A stretch of DNA of 64,000 nt from Butyrivibrio sp. NC2002 (GCF_000702265.1 NZ_KL370880.1:372001-436000); one strand, 5' to 3'. Shown: positions 15,929-25,709, counted from the stretch's first letter. The notes: a model not told the origin generated them from the sequence alone. Translations and numbers: made by a program.

Positions 15929-17089
15929 ATGGATTTTCAGTTAGATCAGCAACATGAAATGGCGAGATCTCTTTTCAGAGAATTCGCAGAAAAAGAAGTT
16001 AAGCCAAATGCTATAGAAGTGGACGAAACAGAAGTATTCCCTATGGAGACTGTTAAGAAAATGCAGAAATACGGCTTCATGGGTATTCCGGTTCCGAAGG
16101 AATACGGCGGACAGGGATGCGATCCTCTTACATACGTTATGTGTGTTGAGGAGCTTGCAAAGGTTTGTGGTACAACAGCAGTTATCGTTTCTGCTCACAC
16201 ATCACTTTGCTGCGATCCTATCATGACATACGGTACAGAGGAGCAGAAGCAGAAGTACCTTGTTCCCCTTGCAAAGGGTGAGAAGCTCGGTGCTTTCGGT
16301 CTTACTGAGCCCATGGCTGGTACTGATGCTCAGGGCGTTCAGACAAAGGCTGTTCTTTCAGAAGATGGTAAGGAATGGATCCTTAACGGTTCTAAGTGCT
16401 TCATCACAAACGGTGAGGTAGCTGATGTTTATATCATCATCGCATACACAGATATCGTTGAGGATAAGAAGGGCAGAAAGACAAAGAAGTTCTCTGCATT
16501 CATCGTTGAGAAGGGAACACCCGGATTTACATTTGGTACAAAAGAAAACAAGATGGGTATCCGTGGTTCATCAACGTACGAGCTTATCTTCCAGGATTGC
16601 CATATTCCTGCAGAGAACCTTCTTGGTGCAAGAGGAAAGGGATTCCCGATCGCTATGCACACACTTGATGGTGGACGTATCGGTATCGCTGCGCAGGCTC
16701 TTGGTATTGCTGAGGGTGCTCTTGAGCGTACAGTTGAGTACGTTAAGGAGAGAAAGCAGTTTGGTCGTTCAATCGGTCAGTTCCAGAATACACAGTTCCA
16801 GCTTGCTAATATGGCTACACAGTGTGAAGCTGCTAAGATGCTTGTTTACGCTGCTGCTGATGCAAAGAAGAACAAGGATCGTTATTCAGTAGAAGCTGCT
16901 AAGGCTAAGCTGTTCGCTGCTGAAGTTGCTATGGATGTTACAACTAAGGCTGTTCAGCTTCATGGTGGTTATGGTTACATCAGAGAGTACGAAGTAGAGC
17001 GTATGATGCGTGATGCTAAGATCACAGAAATCTACGAAGGTACTTCAGAAGTTCAGAGAATGGTAATCTCTGGCGCATTACTTTCCTGA
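15929..17089 (+). CDS. bcd: Butyryl-CoA dehydrogenase
   Basis: The start is placed at 15929, with GGAGG eight bases upstream, giving 386 residues as usual for acyl-CoA dehydrogenases. FAD-contact segments are visible (FGLTEPMAGTDAQG, WILNGSKCFITNG). The catalytic Glu is in IYEGTSEVQRM near the C-terminus. In anaerobes this enzyme with EtfAB reduces crotonyl-CoA with NADH while bifurcating electrons to ferredoxin. Both Etf subunits follow directly, which supports that complex. Confidence 0.96.
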   Translation: MDFQLDQQHEMARSLFREFAEKEVKPNAIEVDETEVFPMETVKKMQKYGFMGIPVPKEYGGQGCDPLTYVMCVEELAKVCGTTAVIVSAHTSLCCDPIMTYGTEEQKQKYLVPLAKGEKLGAFGLTEPMAGTDAQGVQTKAVLSEDGKEWILNGSKCFITNGEVADVYIIIAYTDIVEDKKGRKTKKFSAFIVEKGTPGFTFGTKENKMGIRGSSTYELIFQDCHIPAENLLGARGKGFPIAMHTLDGGRIGIAAQALGIAEGALERTVEYVKERKQFGRSIGQFQNTQFQLANMATQCEAAKMLVYAAADAKKNKDRYSVEAAKAKLFAAEVAMDVTTKAVQLHGGYGYIREYEVERMMRDAKITEIYEGTSEVQRMVISGALLS

Positions 17090-17123
17090 TAACCGATATT
17101 TATTTGAATAAAGGAGAAAACAA

Positions 17124-17915
17124 ATGAAAGTTGTAGTTTGCATAAAGCAGGTGCCCGATACAAAGGGCGGGGTTAAGTTCAAACCCGATGGAACACTCGA
17201 CAGAGGAGCAATGCTTGCTATCATGAATCCTGATGACAAAGCAGGTCTTGAGGCAGCTCTTCGTCTTAAAGATGAGTATGGCGCAGAGGTTACTGTTGTT
17301 ACTATGGGTCTTCCCAAGGCAGAAGCAGTTCTTCGTGAAGCTATGGCTATGGGTGCTGACAAGGCAATCCTTGTTACAGACAGAGTACTTGGTGGTGCTG
17401 ACACATGGGCAACATCTTCTACTATTGCCGGTGCACTTAGAAATCTTGATTATGATCTTGTTATCACAGGCCGTCAGGCTATCGATGGTGATACAGCTCA
17501 GGTTGGTCCTCAGATTTCTGAGCACCTTGGTATTCCTGTTATTTCATACGCAGAAGAGATCAAGGTTGATGAGAAGGCAAAGACAGTTGTTGTTAAGCGC
17601 CAGTTCGAGGATCGTTACCATATGGTAGAGGCTAAGATGCCTTGCCTTATCACAGCTCTTGCAGAGCTTGGTGAACCCAGATACATGACTCCCGGCGGAA
17701 TCTTTGATGCTTTCGAGAAGGAAGTTACAGTATGGGGCAGAGCAGACCTTAAGGATGTTGATGATTCTAACATCGGTCTTAAGGGATCACCTACTCAGAT
17801 TGCTAAGGCTTCTGATAAGGTTAAGAAGGGCGCAGGCGAGAAGATCGTAGCTGATTCTGCGGATGAGGCTGTTGATTATCTGTTTGGTAAGCTTGAAGAG
17901 AAGCATGTCATCTGA
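17124..17915 (+). CDS. etfB: Electron transfer flavoprotein beta subunit
   Basis: 263 residues, starting MKVVVCIKQVPDTKGGVKF as typical for EtfB. VITGRQAIDGDTAQVGPQ and the C-terminal lysine-rich KASDKVKKGAGEKI are family features. It partners EtfA and Bcd in flavin-based electron bifurcation. It is 34 bases after bcd, with an AAAGGAG ribosome site. Confidence 0.96.
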   Translation: MKVVVCIKQVPDTKGGVKFKPDGTLDRGAMLAIMNPDDKAGLEAALRLKDEYGAEVTVVTMGLPKAEAVLREAMAMGADKAILVTDRVLGGADTWATSSTIAGALRNLDYDLVITGRQAIDGDTAQVGPQISEHLGIPVISYAEEIKVDEKAKTVVVKRQFEDRYHMVEAKMPCLITALAELGEPRYMTPGGIFDAFEKEVTVWGRADLKDVDDSNIGLKGSPTQIAKASDKVKKGAGEKIVADSADEAVDYLFGKLEEKHVI

Positions 17916-17927
17916 GAACCTGTGAGC

Positions 17928-17952
17928 CGCGCAGCATTTTCGAGTCTGCGCG
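17928..17952 (+). other. Intercistronic hairpin etfB/etfA
   Basis: A perfect 7-bp GC-rich stem (CGCGCAG with CTGCGCG) with an 11-base loop and no T-run. It could set the relative stability of the etfB and etfA parts of the mRNA. Confidence 0.5.
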
Positions 17953-17991
17953 TTCCAAGATATGAATTATAATAGTTAAAGGAGAACAAAA

Positions 17992-19038
17992 ATGTCTTTA
18001 GAAGAATATAAGGGTGTATTTATATTTGCTCAGCAGGTAGACAACGAGCTCTCAGGTATTGCTTTAGAGCTTCTGGGCAAAGCAAAAGATCTCGCTAAGG
18101 ATCTTGATGAGAAGAAAGTAACAGCAGTTCTTATCGGTGATAAGGTTGGTAATCTTGTAGATACTCTTGCAGAGTACGGTGCTGACCGTGTAATCGTTGT
18201 AGATGATCCTGAACTTAAGGATTATCGTACAGAGCCTTACACACACGCACTTGCATCAGTAATCGACGAGTTTAAGCCTGAAATCCTTCTTGTTGGTGCT
18301 ACAGCAATCGGCCGTGACCTTGGTCCTCGTGTTTCATCACGTGTTCATACAGGTCTTACAGCTGACTGTACACAGCTTGATATAGGTGACTTCCCGCTCG
18401 TAGCAGTTCCCGGTCAGGAGCAGAAGCATAAGCAGCTCCTTATGACTCGTCCTGCATTCGGTGGAAACACAATCGCTACAATCGCTTGTCCTGATTTCCG
18501 TCCTCAGATGGCAACAGTACGTCCCGGCGTTATGCAGAAAATTACTCCTGTAAAGGGCGCAAAGGCTGAGGTTGTAGAATTCAATCCCGGATTCAAAGAG
18601 AATGCTTGCTATACCAAGATACTTGAGATCGTTAAGGCTGTTTCTGAAGTTGAAGATATTCAGGAAGCTAAGATCCTTGTATCTGGCGGACGTGGAGTTG
18701 GAAGTGCAGAGAACTTCAAGATCCTTGATGATCTTGCTAAGGTTCTTCACGGAACAGTTTCATGCTCTCGTGCAGTTGTAGATTCAGGCTGGAAGCCGAA
18801 GGATCTTCAGGTAGGTCAGACAGGTAAGACTGTTCGTCCTAAGGTATATTTTGCAATCGGTATCAGCGGAGCTATCCAGCACGTTGCAGGTATGGAAGAG
18901 TCAGATCTCATCATCGCTATCAACAAGGATGAGAATGCACCTATCTTCGACGTAGCAGATTATGGTGTAGTTGGCGACCTTAACAAGATCGTTCCTGCTC
19001 TTACTAAGAAGCTTGAGGCAGCACTTGCTGAGAAATAA
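17992..19038 (+). CDS. etfA: Electron transfer flavoprotein alpha subunit
   Basis: 348 residues. The C-terminal FAD domain is clear: SGGRGVGSAENF, GQTGKTVRPKVYFAIGISGAIQH and INKDENAPIFDVADYGVVGDL. It is the last gene of the butyrate operon and ends at a strong terminator. With EtfB it forms the flavoprotein that feeds Bcd and reduces ferredoxin. No butyrate kinase or butyryl-CoA transferase gene is in the window, so the final step is encoded elsewhere. Confidence 0.96.
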   Translation: MSLEEYKGVFIFAQQVDNELSGIALELLGKAKDLAKDLDEKKVTAVLIGDKVGNLVDTLAEYGADRVIVVDDPELKDYRTEPYTHALASVIDEFKPEILLVGATAIGRDLGPRVSSRVHTGLTADCTQLDIGDFPLVAVPGQEQKHKQLLMTRPAFGGNTIATIACPDFRPQMATVRPGVMQKITPVKGAKAEVVEFNPGFKENACYTKILEIVKAVSEVEDIQEAKILVSGGRGVGSAENFKILDDLAKVLHGTVSCSRAVVDSGWKPKDLQVGQTGKTVRPKVYFAIGISGAIQHVAGMEESDLIIAINKDENAPIFDVADYGVVGDLNKIVPALTKKLEAALAEK

Positions 19039-19067
19039 TATCTAAAATGTGATATGATATTTTACAG

Positions 19068-19109
19068 GCTGTATACTTCGCTTATTATGAAGTATACAGC
19101 TTGTTTTTT
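19068..19109 (+). terminator. Terminator of the butyrate operon
   Basis: A perfect 12-bp stem (GCTGTATACTTC with GAAGTATACAGC), 9-base loop, then a T-run. Confidence 0.95.
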
Positions 19110-19157
19110 CTTGATAAGAAAAAGACTTAATGTACTATCATTTTGAAAGGATATTAT

Positions 19158-20270
19158 ATGGCAAAAAGTATATTGGATTATGAAACAGTAGAACTTAGGG
19201 ATGAACTGGATGCAATAGAGATTATCGACCAGACACTTCTTCCCGGAAATATTGAGACTATACTCCTAAAGACAGGAGAAGAAATATGGAATGCAATCTA
19301 CCTGCTTCAGGTTAGAGGTGCACCTGCCATAGGCGTAGCTGCAGGATTTGGACTTTATATCCTCATGAAAAAGTCGGAAGCCAAAAGCTATGAAGAATTT
19401 ATGAAACAGCTCAGGGAAAAGAGTGATTATTTAAACTCATCAAGACCTACTGCGGTAAATCTTTCATGGGCATTAAACAGGATGGAGACACACATCAAAG
19501 ACATGACCATGGATGGCAGCGATTTTTCAACTATCAATGAAAAGCACGGCATAAGTGAAAAGGGATTCTGCTTGCAAAGCCTTATTGGTGAAATGAAGGA
19601 AGAGTCAGAGAGGATTAAGGCTGAAGACATTGAAGTATGCCGCAAGATCGGTGAATACGGTCTGGAGCTTATAAAAGACGGAGATGGAATACTTACTCAT
19701 TGTAATGCGGGACAACTGGCAACCTGTAAATACGGTACAGCAACAGCTCCCATGTATCTTGCTCATGAGAAGGGATTAAATATCAGAGTATACTGTGATG
19801 AGACAAGACCACTTCTTCAGGGAGCCAGATTAACAGCTTTTGAACTACAGTCTGCGGGAATAGATACGACTCTTTTGTGTGACAATATGTCGGCATCTCT
19901 TATGAAAAGCGGCAAGATAAATGCTATCTTTGTTGGCTGCGATAGAGTTGCGGCAAATGGAGATGCAGCAAACAAGATCGGTACAAGTGTTGTAGCGACG
20001 GTTGCTAAAAGGTACGGAATACCGTTTTATGTATGCGCTCCTTCTTCAACAATTGATATAAATACTAAGGTTGGAGACGACATTAAGATAGAGCAGAGAA
20101 AACCTGAGGAAGTTACCGAAATGTGGTACAAAGAGAGAATGGCTCCCGAAGGTGTTAAAGTCTACAATCCTGCTTTTGATGTCACGGATAATGAACTGAT
20201 ATCCGGTATTGTTACTGAATATGGAGTCCTTAGAGCGCCGTATGATGTTGCTATAAGAAAACTATTTTAA
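19158..20270 (+). CDS. mtnA: S-methyl-5-thioribose-1-phosphate isomerase family protein
   Basis: The start is set at 19158 after AAAGGA, giving 370 residues. It matches MtnA: LQVRGAPAIGVAAGFGLY near residue 50, the catalytic Cys in LTHCNAGQLAT, and the catalytic Asp in VGCDRVAANGDAANKIGT. The family converts methylthioribose-1-phosphate to methylthioribulose-1-phosphate in methionine salvage. No other salvage gene is adjacent; it is monocistronic between two terminators. Members also act on other sugar phosphates, so the exact substrate is open. Confidence 0.9.
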   Translation: MAKSILDYETVELRDELDAIEIIDQTLLPGNIETILLKTGEEIWNAIYLLQVRGAPAIGVAAGFGLYILMKKSEAKSYEEFMKQLREKSDYLNSSRPTAVNLSWALNRMETHIKDMTMDGSDFSTINEKHGISEKGFCLQSLIGEMKEESERIKAEDIEVCRKIGEYGLELIKDGDGILTHCNAGQLATCKYGTATAPMYLAHEKGLNIRVYCDETRPLLQGARLTAFELQSAGIDTTLLCDNMSASLMKSGKINAIFVGCDRVAANGDAANKIGTSVVATVAKRYGIPFYVCAPSSTIDINTKVGDDIKIEQRKPEEVTEMWYKERMAPEGVKVYNPAFDVTDNELISGIVTEYGVLRAPYDVAIRKLF

Positions 20271-20271
20271 T

Positions 20272-20338
20272 ATCCCACATGCCGGGAGGCCATGCACCTA
20301 AGCAAAGGCGTCATGACCTCTTGGCAAGTGGGATTTTT
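20272..20338 (+). terminator. Terminator of mtnA with nested hairpin
   Basis: An outer stem ATCCCAC-A-TGCC pairs with GGCA-A-GTGGGAT and a T-run follows. Nested inside is CCATGCACC...AAAGGCGTCATGACC, closely similar to the inner hairpin of the terminator at 8153-8222, although the outer stems differ. Confidence 0.88.
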
Positions 20339-20491
20339 TATGATTTAAATCTTAAAATTATTATAAAAAAACAATAAATTTACTATATTTCGTTGAGCGA
20401 TACATTGCTGAGTGTTAAAATAGTAAATGGATAAGTCTATAAAATTAGCCGAATTTTGCGAAAAAACTGTGATAGACTTGCGAGGGGGACT

Positions 20492-23011
20492 ATGGCAGCA
20501 TTTACAGATGAGGATAACACTTTATATGATCCTGAGCTAATTAAAAATGAATTGCTTCTTCTTAAAAAAGCAGGCTTTGATGTTGATGATCTTAAAGATA
20601 TGAGATTCAACATTTATCAGCTTGCAGAAATACGAAAAGGTGTTGCCAGCGGTGTTGATGTACATGAATACTTAAATCCTGATCTTCCGTGGAATGAGAT
20701 GGAAGAGATAAGGCTTGAGCTTCAGAGCAATATAGATATGTCAATGTACAGAGATGCCGGTTTTGATATAATGCAGCTGGCTGAGATAAGAGAAGGGCTT
20801 GCACAGGGCCTGGATGTCAGCGAGTATGCCAGACCTGAGTATTTTTCAGACCAGATGAAACAGATAAGACTGGGCCTTGCTTCAGGAGTGCCTATTCTTT
20901 TTTATCAGGATCCTGCATATAACTGGCTTCAGATGCAGGAAATCCGTATAGCTCTTGAACATGAAACAGACATATCCAAGTTTGCAAGTGTGGATATGCC
21001 CTATATGAAAATGCGCGTCATCAGAGAAAGCATTGAAGATGGGCTGGAACTTGATGACAATCTGATCAAATCGAAAGATTCTGCAACTCTTGAACAAATA
21101 CACCTTGCCTTCAAGGACAAGGTTGATATATCCAAATATATAAAAAAGAATTTTGATGCTGAACAGCTTGAACAGATAAGGATGGCAAAAAAAGCAGGAA
21201 TACTCAATATCGATGAGTATTTCCTGTTTGGCATGCGTGGAGAATGTATGCATGAAGTTTTGCTGGGACTTGAGGGCAACCTTGATGTTTCCATTTATGC
21301 GGATGAGAGATATGGATGGAAACAGATGAGGGAGCTAAGACTTGGTCTGGAACATCAGATAGATGTGACACCTTACGCCAAGCCTCTGTACAGGGCGGAT
21401 CAGATGAGAGAGATACGAAAGGGGCTTGAAGATAACCTCGACGTGTCGCAATACAGCAGCATGGTGCATCCTGCTCAGGAAATGCATATAATGCGCAAAT
21501 GGCTTGCAGAAGGGAAAAAGCTTCCCAGAAATTTGAGCAAGCTCTTCTCCGGTCAGCTTGAAGAGGAGATGAACAAGCCTGCAGATGAAGATGTAAAGGC
21601 ATGGCAGTTTTTGCAGACGGAAGAAGGCCGGCTTATAGATATATCGGATGATAAAATGGAGTGCTATTTTACTATACCGGTAGGAACTAAAGCCGCCAAA
21701 TACACTCTGGAGTACATATTAAAGCTCTTGTATCAGGCAAAGATAAGGAGAGGCGTCAACCGAACAACCATAGAGAACCTCATCGAAAACAAGAAGTTTG
21801 GTATAAAAACACTGGTTGCCACAGGAAAACTTGCTGAAAATGGTAAGGATGGCTTTTACGAATTCATGTTGGAGGCGAGCGAAAAAATAAGCCCGGACAT
21901 GCAATCGTCTGATGGAGCCGATTTCACGAATGTAAAAGTGTTTAATGAAGTAAAACAAGGCGATAAGATAGCGATTTATCATCCGCCGACAATGGGAGTG
22001 GATGGCTATGATGTTACCGGCAAGATTACCAAAGCTAAGGCTGGAAAAGGAAAGTCTCTGCTAAGAGGACAGGGGTTTATCCTCCTTAGTGACAAGAAGA
22101 CGTATGTTGCGTCGATCACCGGTATAGGACGCATACATAAAGGCGAAATAAAGATAGACAAGGCAAAAATATATCAATCCCTTATAGACATCAGAGATGT
22201 TATACGTTATGACGGAACAATCTGGGTAAAAGGGGACGTGGATAATGCCAGGATTGAGGCAAAAGGCGATATTGTCGTAGATGGCAGTGTGTCCTGCTCT
22301 GATCTGACAGCCGGTGGAAGAATAGTGGTCAGAAAAAGCATCGTAGGTAATTTGAGCGGCAAAACTGCTATCAGAGCCGGCGGAATGGTGGTAGCAGCGC
22401 ATGTCGACAATGCGATGGTAAAATGCGGCGAAGATCTGGTTTCAAATGACTGTATAAACTGTAATATTTCAACAGGCGGAAAAGTTATTATGCTGGGAGA
22501 TGCCGGTCTTATAAGCGGAGGAAGGATATCATCTTTAAGAGGCGTGGAAACAGCTATTCTTGGAGGAAAAACTGTTAAGGAAACATCAGTCAGAATAGGT
22601 GTCACAGAGGAACTTGACCTGGAATACCGTGACATATTGCGAACGATGAGCAGACTCTATTCGGAACTCAAGGTATATGAACAGCAAAGATCCAAGGTTG
22701 CACAGTTTAACGATCAGACAAATAAACAGGCTTTACAGGTAAAAATCAAGATAAATGCTGAATCTGCTATAAAGGAAGCTGAACTGGAAAAGATCAAGAA
22801 AAGAAAACAGGAAATAGAAGCGGAAATGGAAACTGTGAAGGATTCAAAAGTGATCATCTCACGTCTGATCTTTGCAGGAACACTTATAGTTATCGGAAAT
22901 AGAAGAATAAGAATTGCTCAGAACCGGGAGACAGTAAACGGTATTCAGATATCCGGAAATGATATGGGAATTACAATGACAGATGGTAGGAAAACAATAG
23001 CAAGGAGCTAA
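20492..23011 (+). CDS. DUF342 (FapA-like) protein with N-terminal 26-residue repeats
   Basis: The start is set at 20492, just after GAGGGGG, giving 839 residues. Residues of roughly 40-340 form about eleven imperfect 26-residue repeats, consensus QMxEIRxGLExxLDVSxYAxPxY. The C-terminal half from about 370 matches DUF342: a beta-helix-like core rich in Gly (KGDVDNARIEAKGDIVVDGSV, GGRIVVRKSIVGNLSG) and a Lys/Glu coiled coil near 720-780. DUF342 proteins are called FapA and are linked to flagella or polymer handling, with unclear function. The HD-GYP gene follows within 5 bases. Confidence 0.8.
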   Translation: MAAFTDEDNTLYDPELIKNELLLLKKAGFDVDDLKDMRFNIYQLAEIRKGVASGVDVHEYLNPDLPWNEMEEIRLELQSNIDMSMYRDAGFDIMQLAEIREGLAQGLDVSEYARPEYFSDQMKQIRLGLASGVPILFYQDPAYNWLQMQEIRIALEHETDISKFASVDMPYMKMRVIRESIEDGLELDDNLIKSKDSATLEQIHLAFKDKVDISKYIKKNFDAEQLEQIRMAKKAGILNIDEYFLFGMRGECMHEVLLGLEGNLDVSIYADERYGWKQMRELRLGLEHQIDVTPYAKPLYRADQMREIRKGLEDNLDVSQYSSMVHPAQEMHIMRKWLAEGKKLPRNLSKLFSGQLEEEMNKPADEDVKAWQFLQTEEGRLIDISDDKMECYFTIPVGTKAAKYTLEYILKLLYQAKIRRGVNRTTIENLIENKKFGIKTLVATGKLAENGKDGFYEFMLEASEKISPDMQSSDGADFTNVKVFNEVKQGDKIAIYHPPTMGVDGYDVTGKITKAKAGKGKSLLRGQGFILLSDKKTYVASITGIGRIHKGEIKIDKAKIYQSLIDIRDVIRYDGTIWVKGDVDNARIEAKGDIVVDGSVSCSDLTAGGRIVVRKSIVGNLSGKTAIRAGGMVVAAHVDNAMVKCGEDLVSNDCINCNISTGGKVIMLGDAGLISGGRISSLRGVETAILGGKTVKETSVRIGVTEELDLEYRDILRTMSRLYSELKVYEQQRSKVAQFNDQTNKQALQVKIKINAESAIKEAELEKIKKRKQEIEAEMETVKDSKVIISRLIFAGTLIVIGNRRIRIAQNRETVNGIQISGNDMGITMTDGRKTIARS

Positions 23012-23015
23012 AAAA

Positions 23016-24173
23016 GTGGCTGAAAACGTATCTGAAAAAAAGATAATACTGATTGTTGATGATACAGAGATCAACAGAGGTATCCTCAAAGAAATGTTCA
23101 TACAGGATTATGACGTGCTTGAAGCTGAAAACGGCAGACGAGCGCTTGAGATTATTGCGGCTAAAAAGGATAAACTGGCTGCCGTACTTCTTGATATCAT
23201 AATGCCGGAGATGGACGGATTCAGGTTGCTTGATGAACTTTCAAAGCATAAGATACCTTCAAGAATACCGATCCTTATGATAACTTCTGATACCTCCGCT
23301 GATGCTGAGAGAAAGAGCTATGAGAAGGGCGCTACGGATGTTATCCATAAGCCTTTTGATGCTTTTGTCGTTAGTAATAAGGTAAAAAAGGCGGTTGAAC
23401 TTTTTGAGAGTAAGACAGAGCTTGAAAAAAAGGTTGCTGATCAGACAAGAGTTTTAAAAAAGCAGTTCTTAGTACTTAAAAAACAGGAAGAGAGGCTAAG
23501 GGAAACCAATAGCCGCATCATCGATACTATATGTACGATCGTAGAGTTTAGAAACCTGGAATCAGGCTATCATCTAAAGAGGATCAAGGGCTTTGTTCAG
23601 ATACTTGCAAATGTGGCGATGAGAAACTATCCGGAATACGGGCTTACGCCTCACAAGATAGAAGTTATTACTAACGCAAGCGCAATGCATGACATAGGCA
23701 AGATAACTGTTCCGGATTCTATTTTGCTTAAACCCGGCAGACTTAATGCTGATGAGTTCGACATTATGAAATCGCATACTACGAGAGGATGTGAGATAGT
23801 AAAGATGCTCGCAGATCTTCAGGATAAGGAATATCTTGAAATCAGCTATGATATCTGCAGACATCATCATGAGAAATATGATGGAAAAGGATATCCGGAC
23901 GGACTTAAGGGAGAGGAAATATCTATTGCGGCGCAGCTTACATCCCTTGCTGATGTATATGATGCACTTGTAAGTGATCGTGTATATAAATCTGCATTTT
24001 CACCTGCAAAGGCATACGAGATGATCAAAAACGGAGAGAGTGGTATTTTTTCAACCAAGATGCTAGCCTGCTTTGATATAGCAAGACCTGATATGGAAGC
24101 GATGGTTGCAAGAACAAAGGCCGAAGAAAACGCTAATATAGCAGCAGGTGGCAGCGGACAGATGAGTAACTAA
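23016..24173 (+). CDS. Response regulator with HD-GYP c-di-GMP phosphodiesterase domain
   Basis: 385 residues from a GTG start preceded by AAGGAG. An N-terminal receiver (VDDTEINRG, phospho-acceptor in VLLDIIMPEMDGF, Lys in IHKPF) is joined by a coiled coil to an HD-GYP domain. Metal ligands include HDIGK, and HHEKYDGKGYPDGL is the GYP signature. It should break down c-di-GMP when phosphorylated. It starts 5 bases after the DUF342 gene and is 18 bases before the phosphotransferase, so the three are probably one transcript. No cognate kinase is adjacent. Confidence 0.92.
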   Translation: MAENVSEKKIILIVDDTEINRGILKEMFIQDYDVLEAENGRRALEIIAAKKDKLAAVLLDIIMPEMDGFRLLDELSKHKIPSRIPILMITSDTSADAERKSYEKGATDVIHKPFDAFVVSNKVKKAVELFESKTELEKKVADQTRVLKKQFLVLKKQEERLRETNSRIIDTICTIVEFRNLESGYHLKRIKGFVQILANVAMRNYPEYGLTPHKIEVITNASAMHDIGKITVPDSILLKPGRLNADEFDIMKSHTTRGCEIVKMLADLQDKEYLEISYDICRHHHEKYDGKGYPDGLKGEEISIAAQLTSLADVYDALVSDRVYKSAFSPAKAYEMIKNGESGIFSTKMLACFDIARPDMEAMVARTKAEENANIAAGGSGQMSN

Positions 24174-24191
24174 AATAGAAAGGATATGCCT

Positions 24192-25709
24192 ATGCTTGAA
24201 AAGGTAAATCTTAATGAAACCTGTGACAAGGAAACTTATAAGAATAAAATCGAACCTCTTAAAGAAAGGCTAGCTTCATTGGATCAGCCAATAAAGGCAG
24301 CAGGACTTCCTGTTATCATCCTTTTTGAAGGGTGGGAAGGTGCAGGAAAAGGCCATGTTATTTCCAAGCTGATACTCAATTTTGACCCCAGATGGTTCAG
24401 TATGGTCAACACACTTCCACCCACACAGGAGGAACTGCGAGAGCCCATGATGTGGAGACACTGGAAGACTATACCTGAGCAGGGACAGATGACGGTTATG
24501 GACAGGTCCTGGTATCAGGAAGTATCCACTTTGCGTCTTGAAGGTAATATAGATGAGCTTACAAATATCCGCCACATGAACGAAATCAACAATTTTGAAA
24601 AAGGACTTGTGGACAACGGTTATCTTATCATCAAATTTTTCCTGCATATATCAAGAAAAGAAATGAAGAAGCGTCTTGAGAGCTTAAAGGAAAAGAAAAG
24701 CACTAGATGGCGCGTTACCGAAGCGGATGAAAGAAGTGTCAAAGAGTATGACAAATGCTACGATGCTTATGAGCAGATGCTTGAATATACGAACTCTCCG
24801 ATTGCACCTTGGCATGTTATATCCGCTATGGATGAGAGACTTTGCTGTCTTGAAGTGTTCAAGATTGTTGCAGATGAAATAGCTACAGCTCTGGAACTTA
24901 AAAAAGACAGAGATGAAGCGGCAAAGAGGACATCCAGCGTTATAATGCCCGGACAGTATCATTTTGTAAAAATGCCGGAGTTGTCGGAAGTAGAGCTTAA
25001 AGGCAAGATCCTTACAAGAGAAGAATATGATAAGCAGTTAAAACATGAGCAAAAACGCTTGTCTGACCTTCACAACAGGATCTATCTTGAAAAAATACCT
25101 GTAATAATAGCTTATGAAGGCTGGGATGCAGCAGGAAAAGGCGGAAATATCAAAAGAGTATCTGCAGCCCTTGATCCCAGGGGATATGAGGTAATGCCGA
25201 TCGCATCACCTACCAAAGAAGAAAAAAACAGGCATTTCTTGTGGAGGTTTTGGACGAGACTTCCAAAGGATGGACACGTTGCTATTTTTGACAGAACCTG
25301 GTATGGCAGAGTGATGGTTGAAAGGATAGAAGGATTCTGCTCGCCTGCTGACTGGCAGAGAGCTTACGGAGAGATCAATGACTTCGAAAGACAGCTTTAT
25401 GACTGGGGCGCAGCTATCTTGAAGTTCTGGATCCACATTGATAACGATGAACAGCTAAGAAGATTTAATGACAGACAAAATACTCCTTCCAAACAGTGGA
25501 AAATAACTGATGAGGATTGGCGAAACAGAGAAAAATGGCCTGCTTATGAGGAGGCAGTTAATGACATGTTCCGGTATACCTCAACAGATTTTGCGCCATG
25601 GCATATAATAGAAGGAAATGACAAGTACTATGCAAGGGTTAAGACTTTAAAAATCATCAATGACACAATAGAAGCGCGTCTGAATGAGACAAAGAAAAGA
25701 AAGCGTTAA
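24192..25709 (+). CDS. Two-domain PPK2 polyphosphate:AMP phosphotransferase
   Basis: I prefer the second ATG (24192, 7 bases after AAAGGA), giving 505 residues. Two PPK2 domains stand in tandem, each with Walker A and lid motifs: EGWEGAGKGHVISKL with MDRSWYQEV, and EGWDAAGKGGNIKRV with FDRTWYGRV. Two-domain PPK2 proteins (class II, Pap) phosphorylate AMP to ADP with polyphosphate; usually only the C-terminal domain is active. It ends the DUF342/HD-GYP cluster. No polyphosphate kinase 1 or exopolyphosphatase is in the window. Confidence 0.92.
   Translation: MLEKVNLNETCDKETYKNKIEPLKERLASLDQPIKAAGLPVIILFEGWEGAGKGHVISKLILNFDPRWFSMVNTLPPTQEELREPMMWRHWKTIPEQGQMTVMDRSWYQEVSTLRLEGNIDELTNIRHMNEINNFEKGLVDNGYLIIKFFLHISRKEMKKRLESLKEKKSTRWRVTEADERSVKEYDKCYDAYEQMLEYTNSPIAPWHVISAMDERLCCLEVFKIVADEIATALELKKDRDEAAKRTSSVIMPGQYHFVKMPELSEVELKGKILTREEYDKQLKHEQKRLSDLHNRIYLEKIPVIIAYEGWDAAGKGGNIKRVSAALDPRGYEVMPIASPTKEEKNRHFLWRFWTRLPKDGHVAIFDRTWYGRVMVERIEGFCSPADWQRAYGEINDFERQLYDWGAAILKFWIHIDNDEQLRRFNDRQNTPSKQWKITDEDWRNREKWPAYEEAVNDMFRYTSTDFAPWHIIEGNDKYYARVKTLKIINDTIEARLNETKKRKR

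Noticed and set aside
20456..20491. TTG start at 20456 for the DUF342 gene
   Set aside because: No ribosome site precedes it, and GAGGGGG sits right before the ATG at 20492.
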